Shown here piece after piece: positions 48,453 to 58,626 of a stretch of 64,000 nucleotides of DNA. The DNA comes from DATKAS01 sp963773315 (GTDB lineage Bacteria > Actinomycetota > Acidimicrobiia > Acidimicrobiales > DATKAS01). The stretch is taken from positions 1-64,000 of the forward strand of contig CAVZAF010000011.1 in the NCBI GenBank assembly GCA_963773315.1, given 5' to 3'. Numbering within the stretch: position 1 is the first letter of the stretch; each line of letters opens with the position of its first letter. Position numbers and translations under genes: made by a program. Under the pieces are notes generated by a model. The model was not told where the DNA came from, made no database searches, and saw only the letters and a program-made list of their open reading frames with translations.

Positions 48453-49671
48453 TCACATCAGCAACAAGGCGGGGACATCGGCCCCCGTGGGCACGCCCTC
48501 ACCGTCGGGCAGCACGACCAGCGCATCGGCCGACGCGGTCGCCGCGAGCTGGTGAGAGCCCTGCGCCCCAACCGGCACCACGTGGTACCGACCGTCGGCG
48601 CCGAACTTGCCGGTGACGCGCAGGTAGTGGGTCTTACCGTCCGGACCGCGGCGCAGATCGGCATCAGTGATCGCCGTGACTCGAGGGCGGTCGATGTCGA
48701 CGTGACCCATCATCTGGCGCAGCGCGGGACGGGCGAACAGCTCGAACGAGACGAGCGACGACACCGGGTTGCCCGGCAGGCCGAACACCGGGGTGCGCCG
48801 CTCGCCGACGAGGCCGAACGCGAAGGGCTTCGCGGGCTTGATCGCGATCTGCATCCATCGCATGTCGCCGATCTCGTCGAGCACGACCTTCACGAGATCG
48901 AAGTCGCCCATGCTCACGCCTCCCGACGAGATCAGCGCGTCGCACTCGGCGGCGCCTCGGGTGAACACGTCGGCGATCTCGTCCTTGTCGTCGCGAGCCG
49001 AGGCCGAGGTCGACCGGGACGCAGTTCGCCTGCTCGACGAGCGCGAGCAGCATCTCGCGGTTCGACTCGCGGATCTGTCCGGGAGCGAGCGGACCGCCGC
49101 CCTCGACGAGCTCGTCGCCGGTCGAGATCACGCCCACCCGCGCCCGCGGATACACCGGCACCCGTGCGAAACCCAGCGAAGCGAGCACGCCGAGGTGCGC
49201 CGGGCCGATCACCGTCTGCGGCTCGAACACACGCTCGCCGATCCGCACGTCGCTGCCCGCGCGGCGGACCGCGTCACCGGCGGCGACTTCGAGCCGGATC
49301 AGCACCGTCCCGTCGTCGGACTCCTCGGTCTCCTCCACCATCACGACCGCGTCGGCGCCCGGCGGCATGGCCGCGCCCGTCATGATCCGCACCGCGCGAC
49401 CGGGCGCGACCTCGAAGGTGGGAGGGGCTCCTGCGGGCAGCAACCCGACGACCTCGAGCCGCACCGGCGTCGGCGGCGAAGCGCTGACGGTGTCGACCGC
49501 ACGCACCGCGTACCCGTCCATCGCGGTGTTGTCGAAGGGCGGCACGTCTTCGGGTGCGTCGAGCGGCACCGATGTCGCGCAGCCGAGCACGTCGTTCAGG
49601 GGCATCGCCTTCGGGTGCACGCGAGCACATGAAGCGAGAACGAACGCCCTCGCTTCGGCAGCCGAGATCAC
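48453..49671 (-). CDS. moeA: Molybdopterin molybdenumtransferase
   Basis: Inserts molybdate into adenylated molybdopterin. It starts VISAAEARAFVLASCARVHP and shows PPFDNTAMDGYAVRAVD, GRAVRIMTGAAMPPGADAVV, GSDVRIGERVFEPQTVIGPA, VGVISTGDELVEGGGPLAPG then QIRESNREMLLALVEQ. After one frame break near 49005 come SSGGVSMGDFDLVKVVLDE, KPAKPFAFGLVGERRTPVFG and LPGNPVSSLVSFELFARPAL. All MoeA landmarks are present. The GTG at 49671 overlaps the galU stop; moaA starts 22 bases after its own stop. Confidence 0.93.
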
Positions 49672-50566
49672 ACGAGCCCCTCGCGCTTGGCCAGCTCGGC
49701 GAGGTACTTCCGGAAGCCGGGACCGAGGTCCTCGCGCATCAGGGCGAGCTCGACCGTCGCCCGCAGCCAGTCGAGCTTGTTGCCAGTGTCGTAGCGACCG
49801 TCGGTGAACCGCAGGCCCCAGAGCGCCTCGCGCTCGAGGAGCAGCGACATCGCGTCGGTCAGCTGGATCTCTCCGCCGCGACCAGGCGCCACCCGTTCGA
49901 TGCACTCGAAGATCGCGGGCGTGAGCACGTAGCGACCCATGATCGCGAGGTTCGACGGCGCGTCTTCCGCACGCGGCTTCTCGACGAGGCCACGGATGCG
50001 GACGAGCTCGGCTGGGTCGGACGACCGGGTCGATAGCGACGCAGCCGTACGAAGGAGATCTCATCGGGAGGGAACTCCTTCAGCGCGATCACCGACGCGC
50101 CGGTGCGCTCGCTCGCCTCGATCATGTCTTCGAGCACGCGGGAGGTCTCGGCCATCAGGTCGTCACCGAGGAGGACCGCGAAGGGCTCGTCGCCGATGTG
50201 GTCGCGCGCGACCCCGACCGCGTGCCCGAGTCCCTTCGGGCTCGCCCTGGCGCACGTAGTGGATGTTCGGCGAGCTCGGCGATCGCCCGCATGGCCGCCA
50301 CGTCGCTCTCGCGCCCGGCCTTCTCGAGGTAGAACTCGAGCTCGAACGACCGGTCGAAGTGGTCTTCGAGCGATCGCTTGCCGCGGCCCGTGATGATGAG
50401 GATGTCGTCGGATCCCGGCCCGCACGGCCTCTTCGACGACGTACTGGATCGCGGGCTTGTCGACGAGCGGCAGCATCTCTTTCGGCTGCGCTTTCGTCGC
50501 TGGCAGGAAGCGCGTGCCGAGCCCCGCTGCCGGTATCACCGCCTTCCGCACCATCTCGGCCACCAT
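49668..50566 (-). CDS. galU: UTP-glucose-1-phosphate uridylyltransferase
   Basis: Makes UDP-glucose for cell-surface sugars. Starts MVAEMVRKAVIPAAG and shows the nucleotide loop GLGTRFLPATKAQPKEMLPL, DKPAIQYVVEEAVRAG, then after frame breaks GLGHAVGVARDHIGDEPFAV, LLGDDLMAETSRVLEDMIEA, VEKPRAEDAPSNLAIMGRYV, LTPAIFECIERVAPGRGGEI and TDGRYDTGNKLDWLRATVEL. Three or more breaks lie at about 50420, 50260 and 50030. The start is ATG at 50566 or 50554. It overlaps moeA by GTGA, the common actinobacterial galU-moeA arrangement. Confidence 0.92.
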
Positions 50567-50652
50567 ACAGAGACAGGCCTCCGTTGCTGGCCCTGGAGGC
50601 GGTAGCCTTAGCACTCGGCCCTGTCGACTGCTAACCATCTCGGGAGATCCGA

Positions 50653-51078
50653 ATGCCCACCTACGAGTACCGCTGCAAGGGATGCGGCCGCGAGCTCGAG
50701 GTGGTGCAGTCGTTCTCCGACGCGTCGCTCACGGTGTGCCCCCACTGCGGCGGCCCGTTGCGCAAGGTGTTCGGGTCGATCGGCATCACGTTCAAGGGTG
50801 ACGGCTTCTACAAGAACGACAGCCGGTCGGGCAGCAAGAAGACCAGCGCCAGCAGCGGCAGCAGCAGCAGCGGCAGCAGCAACGGCGACTCGAGCTCCAG
50901 CTCCAGCTCCGGCGATCACAGCCACTCCCACGACCACAGCCACGGCGGCCACTCGCACTCCAGCGACTCCGGGTCGTCGACTTCGTCGCCGGCGACATCC
51001 ACGCCGAGCTCGTCCGGCTCCGGGTCGTCCAGCTCAGGGTCGTCCAGCTCAGGGTCGTCGAGCAGCTCGAGCGACTGA
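50653..51078 (+). CDS. FmdB-type zinc ribbon protein with Ser/His-rich tail
   Basis: An intact 141-residue protein. The N-terminal ribbon MPTYEYRCKGCGRELEVVQS and TVCPHCGGPLRKVF holds two C-x2-C pairs for one zinc. The core ends GITFKGDGFYKND, as in FmdB regulators. From about residue 60 the chain is almost only Ser, Gly, Asp and His, including GDHSHSHDHSHGGHSHSSD, an extended metal-binding-like stretch, then a Ser-rich end. FmdB proteins are proposed regulators; function here is unknown. It is divergent from galU and three bases ahead of the MTA phosphorylase. Confidence 0.87.
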   Translation: MPTYEYRCKGCGRELEVVQSFSDASLTVCPHCGGPLRKVFGSIGITFKGDGFYKNDSRSGSKKTSASSGSSSSGSSNGDSSSSSSSGDHSHSHDHSHGGHSHSSDSGSSTSSPATSTPSSSGSGSSSSGSSSSGSSSSSSD

Positions 51079-51081
51079 CCG

Positions 51082-51833
51082 GTGCCCCAGGCCGACGTCG
51101 GGGTCTTCGGAGGGTCGGGCTTCTACTCCTTCCTCGATGACGTCGAGGACGTCACGATCGACACGCCATACGGCGCGACCGTCGGCTCCCCTCACGATCG
51201 GCGACGTCGCCGGCCGACGGGTGGCGTTCCTCCCCCGACACGGACGCAAGCACGAGCTCCCTCCTCATCGCATCCCCTATCGGGCGAACGTGTGGGCGAT
51301 GCGCGAGCTCGGCGTTCGGGCGATCGTCGGGCCGTGCGCCGCGGGCTCGTTGCAGGTGCACGTGCATCCGGGCGAGCTCGTCGTGGTCGACCAGCTCGTC
51401 GATCGCACCTCGGGTAGACCCGACACGTTCTTCGACGGACCTGAGGTCCACCACGTGTCGTTTGCCGATCCATACGACGCCGCGATGCGATCGGTGCTCG
51501 TCGCCGCGGCCCGGCAGGCTCGGGCTCCCCGTCCACGACGGCGGCACGATGGTCGTCGTCCAAGGGCCACGCTTCTCGACCCGCGCCGAGTCGCGCTGGT
51601 TCACCTCCATGGGATGGGAGGTCATCAACATGACTGGCCATCCGGAAGCCGTCCTCGCTGCCGAGCTGGCGATCCCCTACGCGGCGGTCGCTCTGATCAC
51701 CGACTACGACGTCGGCCTCGAAGGCGTGACCGGTGTCGAGCCGGTCACCGAAGAGATGGTGTTCGCGTTCTTCGAGGGCAACATCGCACGCGTGCGGGCA
51801 CTGCTTTTCGACGCGATCCCGCACCTCCCCTAG
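51082..51833 (+). CDS. mtnP: S-methyl-5'-thioadenosine phosphorylase (PNP family)
   Basis: Phosphorolytic cleavage of MTA (or a purine nucleoside) to adenine and the ribose phosphate. It starts VPQADVGVFGGSGFYSFLDD, with the phosphate loop GGSGFY. Then come RVAFLPRHGRKHELPPHRIP and YRANVWAMRELGVRAIVGPC, GELVVVDQLVDRTSGRPDTF and VVVQGPRFSTRAESRWFTSM. The base/ribose region is GWEVINMTGHPEAVLAAELA then LITDYDVGLEGV. N-M-T and D-Y-D (in place of N-D of PNP) mark MTAP. Two frame breaks (about 51190 and 51525). It begins three bases after fmdB. Confidence 0.88.
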
Positions 51834-51890
51834 GCTCGTCCATCTGCCTGTGCACCTTCCCCTCGATCACATCTGATCTGAGGAGGACGC

Positions 51891-52491
51891 ATGTCTCGGC
51901 TCCGCATCCGGCGCCGGCCCGTTCTGTACTGGGCGCTCACCGGCGCGCTCGCGCTCGTGACCGCGCTCGTCGTGGGCAGCACCGTTGCTGCCGCCCGCGA
52001 AGCACGGGCCGGCTACGGCACCACCCGCTCGGTCGTCGTGGCCACACACGACATCGCACCGGGCACGACGATCCAGCCCGGCGACACGATGCTCGAAGAG
52101 CGACCGCTCGCGGTCATTCCTTCGGGCGCGCTCACCGAGACGCCCATCGCACAGGTCGCGTCGGCGGCGATCCTCGAAGGCGAGCCAGTCGTCGAGAGCC
52201 GTGTGGCCGGGCACGGCATGATCCCCGATGGGAACATCGGGATCGCAGTGCCGCTCGACGCGGACACGTTGACGCTGACAGTCGGCGATCGCGTGGAGGT
52301 GCTCGCGACGTTCGATCCCGACACGATCGACGGGAACCCGACGATCGTCGTGGCGCCGCTCGCAATCGTCGTCGACGTCCGCGATGCCGCCGCGACGCTC
52401 TCGCTTCCCCAGGCCGACGGCGAGCGCGTCGCGTTCGCGCTTCGCCACGGCCGCGGTCACCGTCGTGCTGCTCCCCGACCGGTCGCGCTGA
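51891..52491 (+). CDS. SAF-domain membrane-anchored protein (CpaB-like)
   Basis: One N-terminal membrane anchor (LYWALTGALALVTALVVGST) is followed by an SAF domain: SVVVATHDIAPGTTIQPGDT, ALTETPIAQVASAAILEGEP and VVESRVAGHGMIPDGNIGIA. The RcpC-like segment VPLDADTLTLTVGDRVEVLA, TIVVAPLAIVVDVRDAAATL and, after a frame break near 52443, ATAAVTVVLLPDRSR completes it. CpaB/RcpC proteins assemble Flp pili, but no other pilus gene is adjacent, so another SAF role is as likely. Its end nearly abuts the convergent PHP gene. Confidence 0.78.
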
Positions 52492-52494
52492 CGC

Positions 52495-53209
52495 TCAGTC
52501 GATCGAGGTCGACGGCACGATCCGCGGGCGCCACGGCCCGCGCACGGTCGAAGTGGTGGCCCACCACCTCCGCCTCGTGGAGCGACACGAGGAAGTCGGC
52601 GGGACCGTCGAAGTCGGGCATCTCGACGTATGCGGCACCGAGCGCCTCGGGCACATGCGCGTCGCTGCCGGCCCCGGCGGGCAGGTCGAGCTCGAGCGCG
52701 AGCGCCGCGGCCTGGTCGTTGAGGTGCGAGAGCGACGTCTTGGCGTTGAACGCCTCGACCGCGTCGATGAGGCCTTCGGCCGCGAGCTCGCGCAGCTCGG
52801 CCTCCCGCAGGTTGTGACGCACCGGGTCGAACGGATGCGGGATGTACACGAGCGCGCCTTGGGCCCTGATGCGAGCCGCGGCCTCGAGCGCGCTCACGCC
52901 GAACGGCACTCGCTCGGTGAGGAACAGGCCGATGACCTCACCCGCGTGCGTGCGCAGCTCCTCGCCGACCACGACGCGGCAGGGCAAGCGGGCCGACAGC
53001 TCGACCGCACCGCGGATCGCGTTGTGGTCGGTGATGCACAACACATCGATACCCGACGCGACGACCGCTTCCTCGACTTCCTCCGGCGTCGTCGTGCAGT
53101 CGCCGGACCACATCGTGTGGGAGTGAAGGTCGACACTCACCCATCCGTCGCGCTTCGGCTGAGCAAGGTGCGGATGGCGCTCGATCCCCTCGCCGGTCGG
53201 CTGACCCAT
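52495..53209 (-). CDS. PHP-domain phosphoesterase
   Basis: Metal-dependent PHP-superfamily hydrolase of about 240 residues. It starts MGQPTGEGIERHPHLAQPKR; motif I is VSVDLHSHTMWSGDCTTTPE (H-x-H), then VLCITDHNAIRGAVELS (D-H), RVVVGEELRTHAGEVIGLFL (E, H), ALVYIPHPFDPVRHNLRE (H-P-F-D) and LPAGAGSDAHVPEALGAAYV (S-D-A-H). The end is frame-shifted; the expected reading is ...WRPRIVPSTSID with a TGA at 52497-52495. Homologues cleave nucleotide 3'- or 5'-phosphates. It starts three bases after the tldE stop. Confidence 0.84.
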
Positions 53210-53211
53210 CG

Positions 53212-54553
53212 CTACGAGCCGCTCAGCGCGACGTCGCCGATGGCGAGGCTCACACCGGCGTCGCCGCCGGGCAGCCACTCGAGGTCGCCGCCGATGGCGA
53301 CGATGTCGAGGAGCATCCGCTGCAGCGTCGACGCGATCGTCATCTCGCGCACCGGCTCGGCGAGCACGCCGTCGCGGATCATGACGCCTTCCGCTCCGAC
53401 GGAGAAGTCGCCGCTCACCGGGTTGACGCCGGAGTGGAGGCCGGTGACCTCTTGCACGAGCACGCCTTCGCCGACCTCCGCGTAGAGCTCCTCGACCGAG
53501 AGTGCTCCCGCCTTGGGGATCAACGCGAGGCAGCCGACGCCGGGCCGTGACGAGTAGCCGCGCACTGCCGATCCGGTCGAGACCGTCTTCGCGCGGCGGG
53601 CCGTGTAGCTGTTCTGCAGGAACGTCGTGAGGGCACCGGCGTCGATCAACGTGCTCGGTCTCGTCGCGAGGCCCTCACCGTCGTGGGAGTCGGCGCCGAG
53701 CGATTCGGGGTTCGTCGCGTCGTCGACGAGCGTGAGCACCGGCGCGGCGATGACGTCGCCCATCCGGTCGGCGAACGGCGAACGTCCTTTGAGGACTCGC
53801 TCGCCGGTGAGCGTGCCGCCCACGATCGACAGGAACGACGCGGCGACGCGAGGGTCGAGCACGACGGTCAGCCGTCGCGACTTCGGTTGCTCGCGCTCCG
53901 AGCATGCGGGTGGCTCGCTCGACGGAGTCGGCAGCCGTCGTGGCGATGTCGAGCTCGTCCTGCGTGCGCCCGACATCGATGCCATAGCCCCACTGCACCT
54001 CGCCGTCTTGCGCGGCGAGCGCGTGGACCGTGAGCCAACACGACGTCGCACGCGACGACACGGCGATGCCGGTGCTCGTCGCGATCGCGGCCTCTCCCGC
54101 CGCGTCGCCGTACGACGACGTGCGCACACCGGTGATGCGGGGATCGCCCGCCAGCGTCGCCCGTTCGAGCTCGAGCGCGAGCTCGACCTTGCGATCGGTC
54201 GGGAAGCTGGCGAGCTCGGGCCGGTAGAGGTCGAGCTCGGGCGGCTCGACGCCGTCGGGCACCGCAAGCCCGTTCCACTCGTCCACCTCGCCGAACTCGG
54301 CGTTGTCGCGAGCCTCCGCGAGCGCCTCGGTGATCGCGCCCTCGTCGAGCGTGCCCGCGTGCGCGAACCCGACGCGGTGGTCGACGATCACACGCACGCC
54401 GATGCCCGACGACTCGGCGGACGTCAACGCCTCGACCTCGCCCTGGTAGGCACGCACCGCGACCCGCGTCGACCGCGCGACGAAGGCCTCGACCTGCTCG
54501 CCCGGCTTGGCTTGCTCGGCGACCCGACGGGCGACGTCGAGCAGCTCGCTCAT
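53212..54553 (-). CDS. pmbA: TldE/PmbA protease subunit
   Basis: The non-metal subunit of the TldD/TldE heterodimer, which degrades unfolded peptides and in some bacteria processes RiPP precursors. It starts MSELLDVARRVAEQAKPGEQ and includes VEALTSAESSGIGVRVIVDH, VDEWNGLAVPDGVEPPELDL, VRTSSYGDAAGEAAIATSTG, then after a frame break near 53900 TVVLDPRVAASFLSIVGGTL, NSYTARRAKTVSTGSAVRGY, VTGLHSGVNPVSGDFSVGAE and GVMIRDGVLAEPVREMTIAS. These are the usual TldE C-terminal motifs. ATG at 54553 overlaps the tldD stop (ATGA). Confidence 0.91.
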
Positions 54554-55942
54554 GCCGCGGTGCCGCCGATCGTGAGGCCGGTCACCCGCAACGTCGGCTG
54601 GCCGTCGCCGACCGGCACGCCCTGGCCGTCCTTGCCGCACGTGCCGGGGCTGCCCATCGCGAAGTCGTTGCCGAGCACGTCGATGTTGCGCAGGACGTCG
54701 GGGCCGTTCCCGATGAGGTTGCCTTCGCGGAGCGGATCGGTGAGCTCGCCGTTCTCGATCATGTACGCCTCGTTCATGCCGAACACGAAGTCGCCCGTGG
54801 CGGTGTTCACCTGGCCACCGCCGAGGTGCGCCACGTACACGCCGTGATCGGTCTGGCGGATGATCTCGTCGGGGTCGTCGGTGCCGTTCAAGACGAACGT
54901 GTTCGTCATGCGCACCATCGGGAGGTGGTGGTAGCTCTGGCGGCGACCGTTGCCCGACGAGTCGCGGCCCTCTTTGCGAGCGCGCAGGAAGTCCCACATG
55001 TAGTCGGTGAGGATCCCGTCTTGGATCAGGACGTTGCGCTGCGCGGCGTGGCCCTCGTCGTCGATGCCGATCGCGCCCCACTCGCCGCCCATGGTGCCGT
55101 CGTCGACGAGTGTGACCAGCGGTGACGCGACGAGCTCGCCGGACTTGCCGCGGAACACCGATGCGGACTTCGCGACGAGATCGGCTTCGAGGCCGTGGCC
55201 GCACGCCTCGTGGAAGAGAACTCCACCACCCCCGCTCTTGATCACGACAGGGAGCCTCCCCGACGGCGCAGGCCGAGCCCGGAGCTTCAGCAGCGCGCGC
55301 TGTGCCGCCGTGCGGGCGAGCTCCTCGACGTCGTAGCGGTCGAACAGCTCGAAGCCGATCGGGTGCCCGACCGACTCGTAGCCGGTCTGCATGCCGGTGT
55401 CGCCGCTCGCGACCGCGCTGCACGCGGAACAGCGTCTTCACCTGATCGTCCTCAGCCAGCAGGCCGTCGCTGTTCGCGACGAGGATGCGACGCCGGCTGT
55501 CGCCGTACGCGGCCGACACCTGCACGATCGACGCGCCTGTGGCCCGAGCGGCGGAGTCGGCGCGCTTCAGCAGCTCGACCTTGACAGCCTTGGCGACCGA
55601 CTCGGGCGCGGTGATCACCTCGTTCGGCCGGTTCACGGCTCGCCGAGTGAGATCGACGACCCGCGCTCCGCCGGAGCCGCCCCGGGCCGCTGCGCTCGCG
55701 GCCTCGGCCGCGGCGAGCAACCCGCCCTCGGACAGATCGGACGTGGTTGCGTACCCGGTGGTCTCACCGACGACGACACGAATGCCTGCGCCGCGGTCGC
55801 GTCCCGAGCTCAGCTCCTCGACCTTCCCGTCATCGAGCGCGGCGCTCGACGCTCGGCGATCTTCTGCGAACACCTCCGCGAAGTCACCACCGTGGCGCAG
55901 CGCGGCACCGAGCACCTTCTGGAGGACGGCTTCCTCGATCAC
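54550..55942 (-). CDS. tldD: TldD metalloprotease subunit
   Basis: Zinc subunit of TldD/TldE. The GTG at 55942 gives VIEEAVLQKVLGAALRHGGD and FAEVFAEDRRASSAALDDGK. After a break near 55420 come YESVGHPIGFELFDRYDVEE, VVIKSGGGGVLFHEACGHGL with the H-E-x3-H zinc site, DEGHAAQRNVLIQDGILTDY, GRRQSYHHLPMVRMTNTFVL and HLGGGQVNTATGDFVFGMNE. All TldD signatures are present. Peptide targets are not encoded nearby as far as I can see. The gene diverges from the hotdog thioesterase over about 90 bases. Confidence 0.93.
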
Positions 55943-56030
55943 ACGAGCCCCTTGGTCGGCGTCGTAACCGTTTCGACATGCGGGTCGCTTGGCTGGAACG
56001 CCGCGCGAACGACGCCGTATCGTACCTACG

Positions 56031-56411
56031 GTGGCGTTGGAACCCGGCCTGTGGGGCGAGGCGGATCTCGTCGTCGGCGATGCCGACACGGCGTGTGCGA
56101 TGGCGTCGGGTGACGTGCCGGTGCTCGCCACTCCGAGGGTCGTGGCGCTGTGCGAGGAAGCGGCCTGCGCCGCGCTCGTCGGTCACCTCCGGTCGGGTGA
56201 GACGTCCGTCGGCATGCGTGTCCAGCTCGACCATCTGGCACCGACCGCGGTCGGAGGCAAGGCCAAGGCCGAGGCCACCCTCGAGAAGGTCGAGGGCCGC
56301 AGGCTGATCTTCACCGTGTCGGTGTCCGACAACCGCGGGCTCATCGCCGCGGGCAAGGTGACCCGGGTCATCGTCAACGTCGAGCGCTTCCTGGACAAGG
56401 CCGCCGAGTAG
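56031..56411 (+). CDS. Hotdog-fold thioesterase (fluoroacetyl-CoA thioesterase-like)
   Basis: An intact 126-residue protein. VALEPGLWGEADLVVGDADT opens it, followed by GDVPVLATPRVVALCEEAAC, VGMRVQLDHLAPTAVGGKAK and AEATLEKVEGRRLIFTVSVS. T-P-x-x-V-x-L-x-E, the conserved H in the L-x-H-x-A-P-T segment and the hotdog strands match the FlK-like thioesterase family. It would hydrolyse a small acyl-CoA. The GTG at 56031 is supported by family length. Its stop lies inside a 29-base tandem duplication. Confidence 0.82.
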   Translation: MALEPGLWGEADLVVGDADTACAMASGDVPVLATPRVVALCEEAACAALVGHLRSGETSVGMRVQLDHLAPTAVGGKAKAEATLEKVEGRRLIFTVSVSDNRGLIAAGKVTRVIVNVERFLDKAAE

Positions 56412-56457
56412 GCGGCCCAACGACGCGGCTCGCCGAGTAGGCGGCCCAACGACGCGG
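56402..56457. repeat. Tandem duplication across the thioesterase stop
   Basis: The 27-base sequence starting CGCCGAGTAGGCGGC lies at 56402-56428 and again at 56431-56457, identical, separated by CT (period 29). The first copy includes the last codons and the TAG of the thioesterase. Both copies lie before the DUF4395 gene. No mobile element is associated; slipped replication or an assembly stutter would both produce this. Confidence 0.9.
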
Positions 56458-56509
56458 GGGCGTTGAATCCCGAGTAGATAGGTCGGGTTTTCGGCGGTAC
56501 CCTCGCATT

Positions 56510-56999
56510 GTGAGCGTGCCCGAGCTCCTGCGCTTCCCGAACCCGGTGAACGAGGTGTCGGCGCGCCTGGTCGCGGCAGGTGTCGTTCTGATGACGATCG
56601 CGGTCCTCGGCGGGCAGCACTGGGTCCTCGTGCCGCTCGCCTACGGCTTCGTCGCCCGGCTCGCTGCAGGGCCGCGGTTCAGCCCGCTCGGCCTCCTCGT
56701 CACCAAGGTCGTCACGCCCCGCCTGCCGATCGAGCCCAAGCTCGTGCCCGGTCCGCCGAAGCGGTTCGCCCAGGGCATCGGCGCGGTGCTCTCGGTGAGC
56801 GCGCTCGTCTCTTGGGCGGCGTTCGACAACACGACAGTGGCGCTCGTGCTCGTCGCCGCGATCACGACTCGCCGCGACGCTCGAGTCGGTCTTCGCCTAC
56901 TGCCTCGGATGCAAGGCGTTCGCGCTGCTGATGCGCGTCGGCGTCATCCCGCCCGAAGTGTGCGAGGCGTGCAACGACCTTTCGTTGCGGAGCGCTTAG
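56510..56999 (+). CDS. DUF4395 membrane protein
   Basis: Starts VSVPELLRFPNPVNEVSARL and has membrane segments at LVAAGVVLMTIAVLGG, HWVLVPLAYGFVARLAA and GIGAVLSVSALVSWAAFDNT, with a further one broken by an indel near 56865. The motif FPNPVNEVSAR, the G-P-R-F-S-P-L-G loop and the end ATLESVFAYCLGCKAFALLM then CEACNDLS are those of DUF4395. The conserved Cys pair at the end suggests redox or metal chemistry, and such proteins are often encoded near thioredoxin or rhodanese genes, none of which is here. The stop shares TTAG with the convergent TPP enzyme. Confidence 0.85.
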
Positions 57000-58626
57000 C
57001 CGAGGTTCGACGACCGCGGATAGACGTCGGTGGGGTCGGTCATCACGTTGACGAGGTAGGGCACGCCCGCCGAGAACGCACGATCGAGCGCGGGGCCGAC
57101 CTCGTCGGGCGTGCGCACGATCTCGCCCGCGCCACCGAGCGCCTTGACGATCTCGTCGTAACGACACTCAGGTTGCAGGTCGCACGCGACGTCGTAGCCG
57201 TAGATCGCTTGCATCGGGTACTTCTCGAGGCCCCAGCATCCGTTGTTGCCGACGACCATCACGACCGGGAGGTTGTGCCGCACCAGCGTGTCGACGTCCA
57301 TCAGCGAGAACCCCGCCGCCCCGTCGCCGAGCATCACCACGATCTGCGCATCGGGACGGGCGACCCGCGCGGCGATCGCGTAACCGGGACCGTTGCCGAG
57401 GCAGCCGTACGGGCCGGTGTCGAGCCAGCAACCCGGCGTGTAGACCTCGACGTACTTCCCGGCGTATGACACGAAGTCGCCGCCGTCGCAGATCACGACG
57501 GCATCGCGCGCGAGCCGCTTGCCGAGCTCTCCGTAGACGCGGGTCGGCTTGATCGCGTCGCCTCCGGCATCGAGCAAGTCGCGCTCGTCGCACGGCGGCG
57601 GCCGACTCGGCTTCGCGCACCTTCGCGATCCAGGGCTCGTGATCGGCACGGTTGCCACCGCCCCAAGCGGTCATGCCGTCGAGGATCGCGGTGAGGTCGC
57701 CGGCTGGCGAGGCCGCCGTCGTGACGTGCGCAGCCCGGCTCTCGGGCGCGTCGCAGATGTGCACGACGGGCGCATCACCGAAGCGGCCGAACCCGAGGCG
57801 GAAGTCGAGCGCGGTTCCGATGATCACCACGAGATCGGCGTCGGTCTTCAGCAGGCCGCGGGTCCGCGTGAACGCGAGCTCGTGGTCAGCGGGCAGGCAC
57901 CCGCGACCGAGACCGTTGAACCAGCACGGCACTCGCATCGTCTCGACGAAGCGCATGAGCGCGGGCCATGCGCCTTCCCAATACACGTCGCTGCCCACGA
58001 TGATCGCGGGACGCTCGGCCGCGGCGATCAGCGCAGCAGCCGCGCTCGACGTCCGCGGGGTCGGGATCGACACCGCGTGGCACCGTGCCGTTCCCCTCCG
58101 GAGCCGTCGCCGAGCCGAAGATCACGTCCATCGGGAAGTCGACGAACACCGGGCCACGGTGCGGGGTCATCGCGGTGGTGACCGCGTGCTGGATCTCCTT
58201 CGCCGTGTCGCCGGGCGCCGTCACCGTGCGGGCCGACTTCGTGATCGACGCGACGATCGGCACGTGGTCGAGCTCCTGCAACGACCCCGAGCCCCAGCGC
58301 GCCTGCGGTGCGCGTCCACCCAGCACGACGAGGGGCGTGCCGTTGAAGTGCGCGGTGGTGATCGCGCTGACGCCGTTGGTGACGCCGGGACCGGCGGTGA
58401 GGACGGCGAGCCCGGGCTGGCGCGTGAGCTTCGCCCACCCCTCGGCCGCGAACGTCGCGGTCTGCTCGTGGCGCACGTCGACGATGCGCACGCCCTGCTT
58501 CACGGCGGCGTCGTACAGCGGCCACACGTGCCCGCCGTTGAGCGTGAACATCACGTCGACGCCGTAGCCGCGCACGACCTCGAGCGCGGCGTCTCCGGAG
58601 TGATGAGGAGTGCCGGTGTCGCTCAT
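56996..58626 (-). CDS. Thiamine-pyrophosphate enzyme, acetolactate synthase-like
   Basis: A TPP-dependent enzyme of the acetolactate synthase/benzoylformate decarboxylase group, about 540 residues. Catalytic Glu region: VRHEQTATFAAEGWAKLTRQ. It also has LAVLTAGPGVTNGVSAITTA, PHRGPVFVDFPMDVIFGSAT, AERPAIIVGSDVYWEGAWPA and the TPP site VVMLGDGAAGFSLMDVDTLV then NLPVVMVVGNNGCWGLEKYP. Frame breaks near 58075 and 57600. The specific reaction is not certain; it is not the biosynthetic IlvB because no small subunit is adjacent. It overlaps the alpha/beta hydrolase upstream (ATGA), suggesting the two act on one carbon substrate. Confidence 0.85.

Noticed and set aside
50840..51075. A repeat array or CRISPR-like structure in the AGC-rich stretch of the fmdB gene.
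   Set aside because: The repeats are serine codons within an intact reading frame, with no spacer structure.
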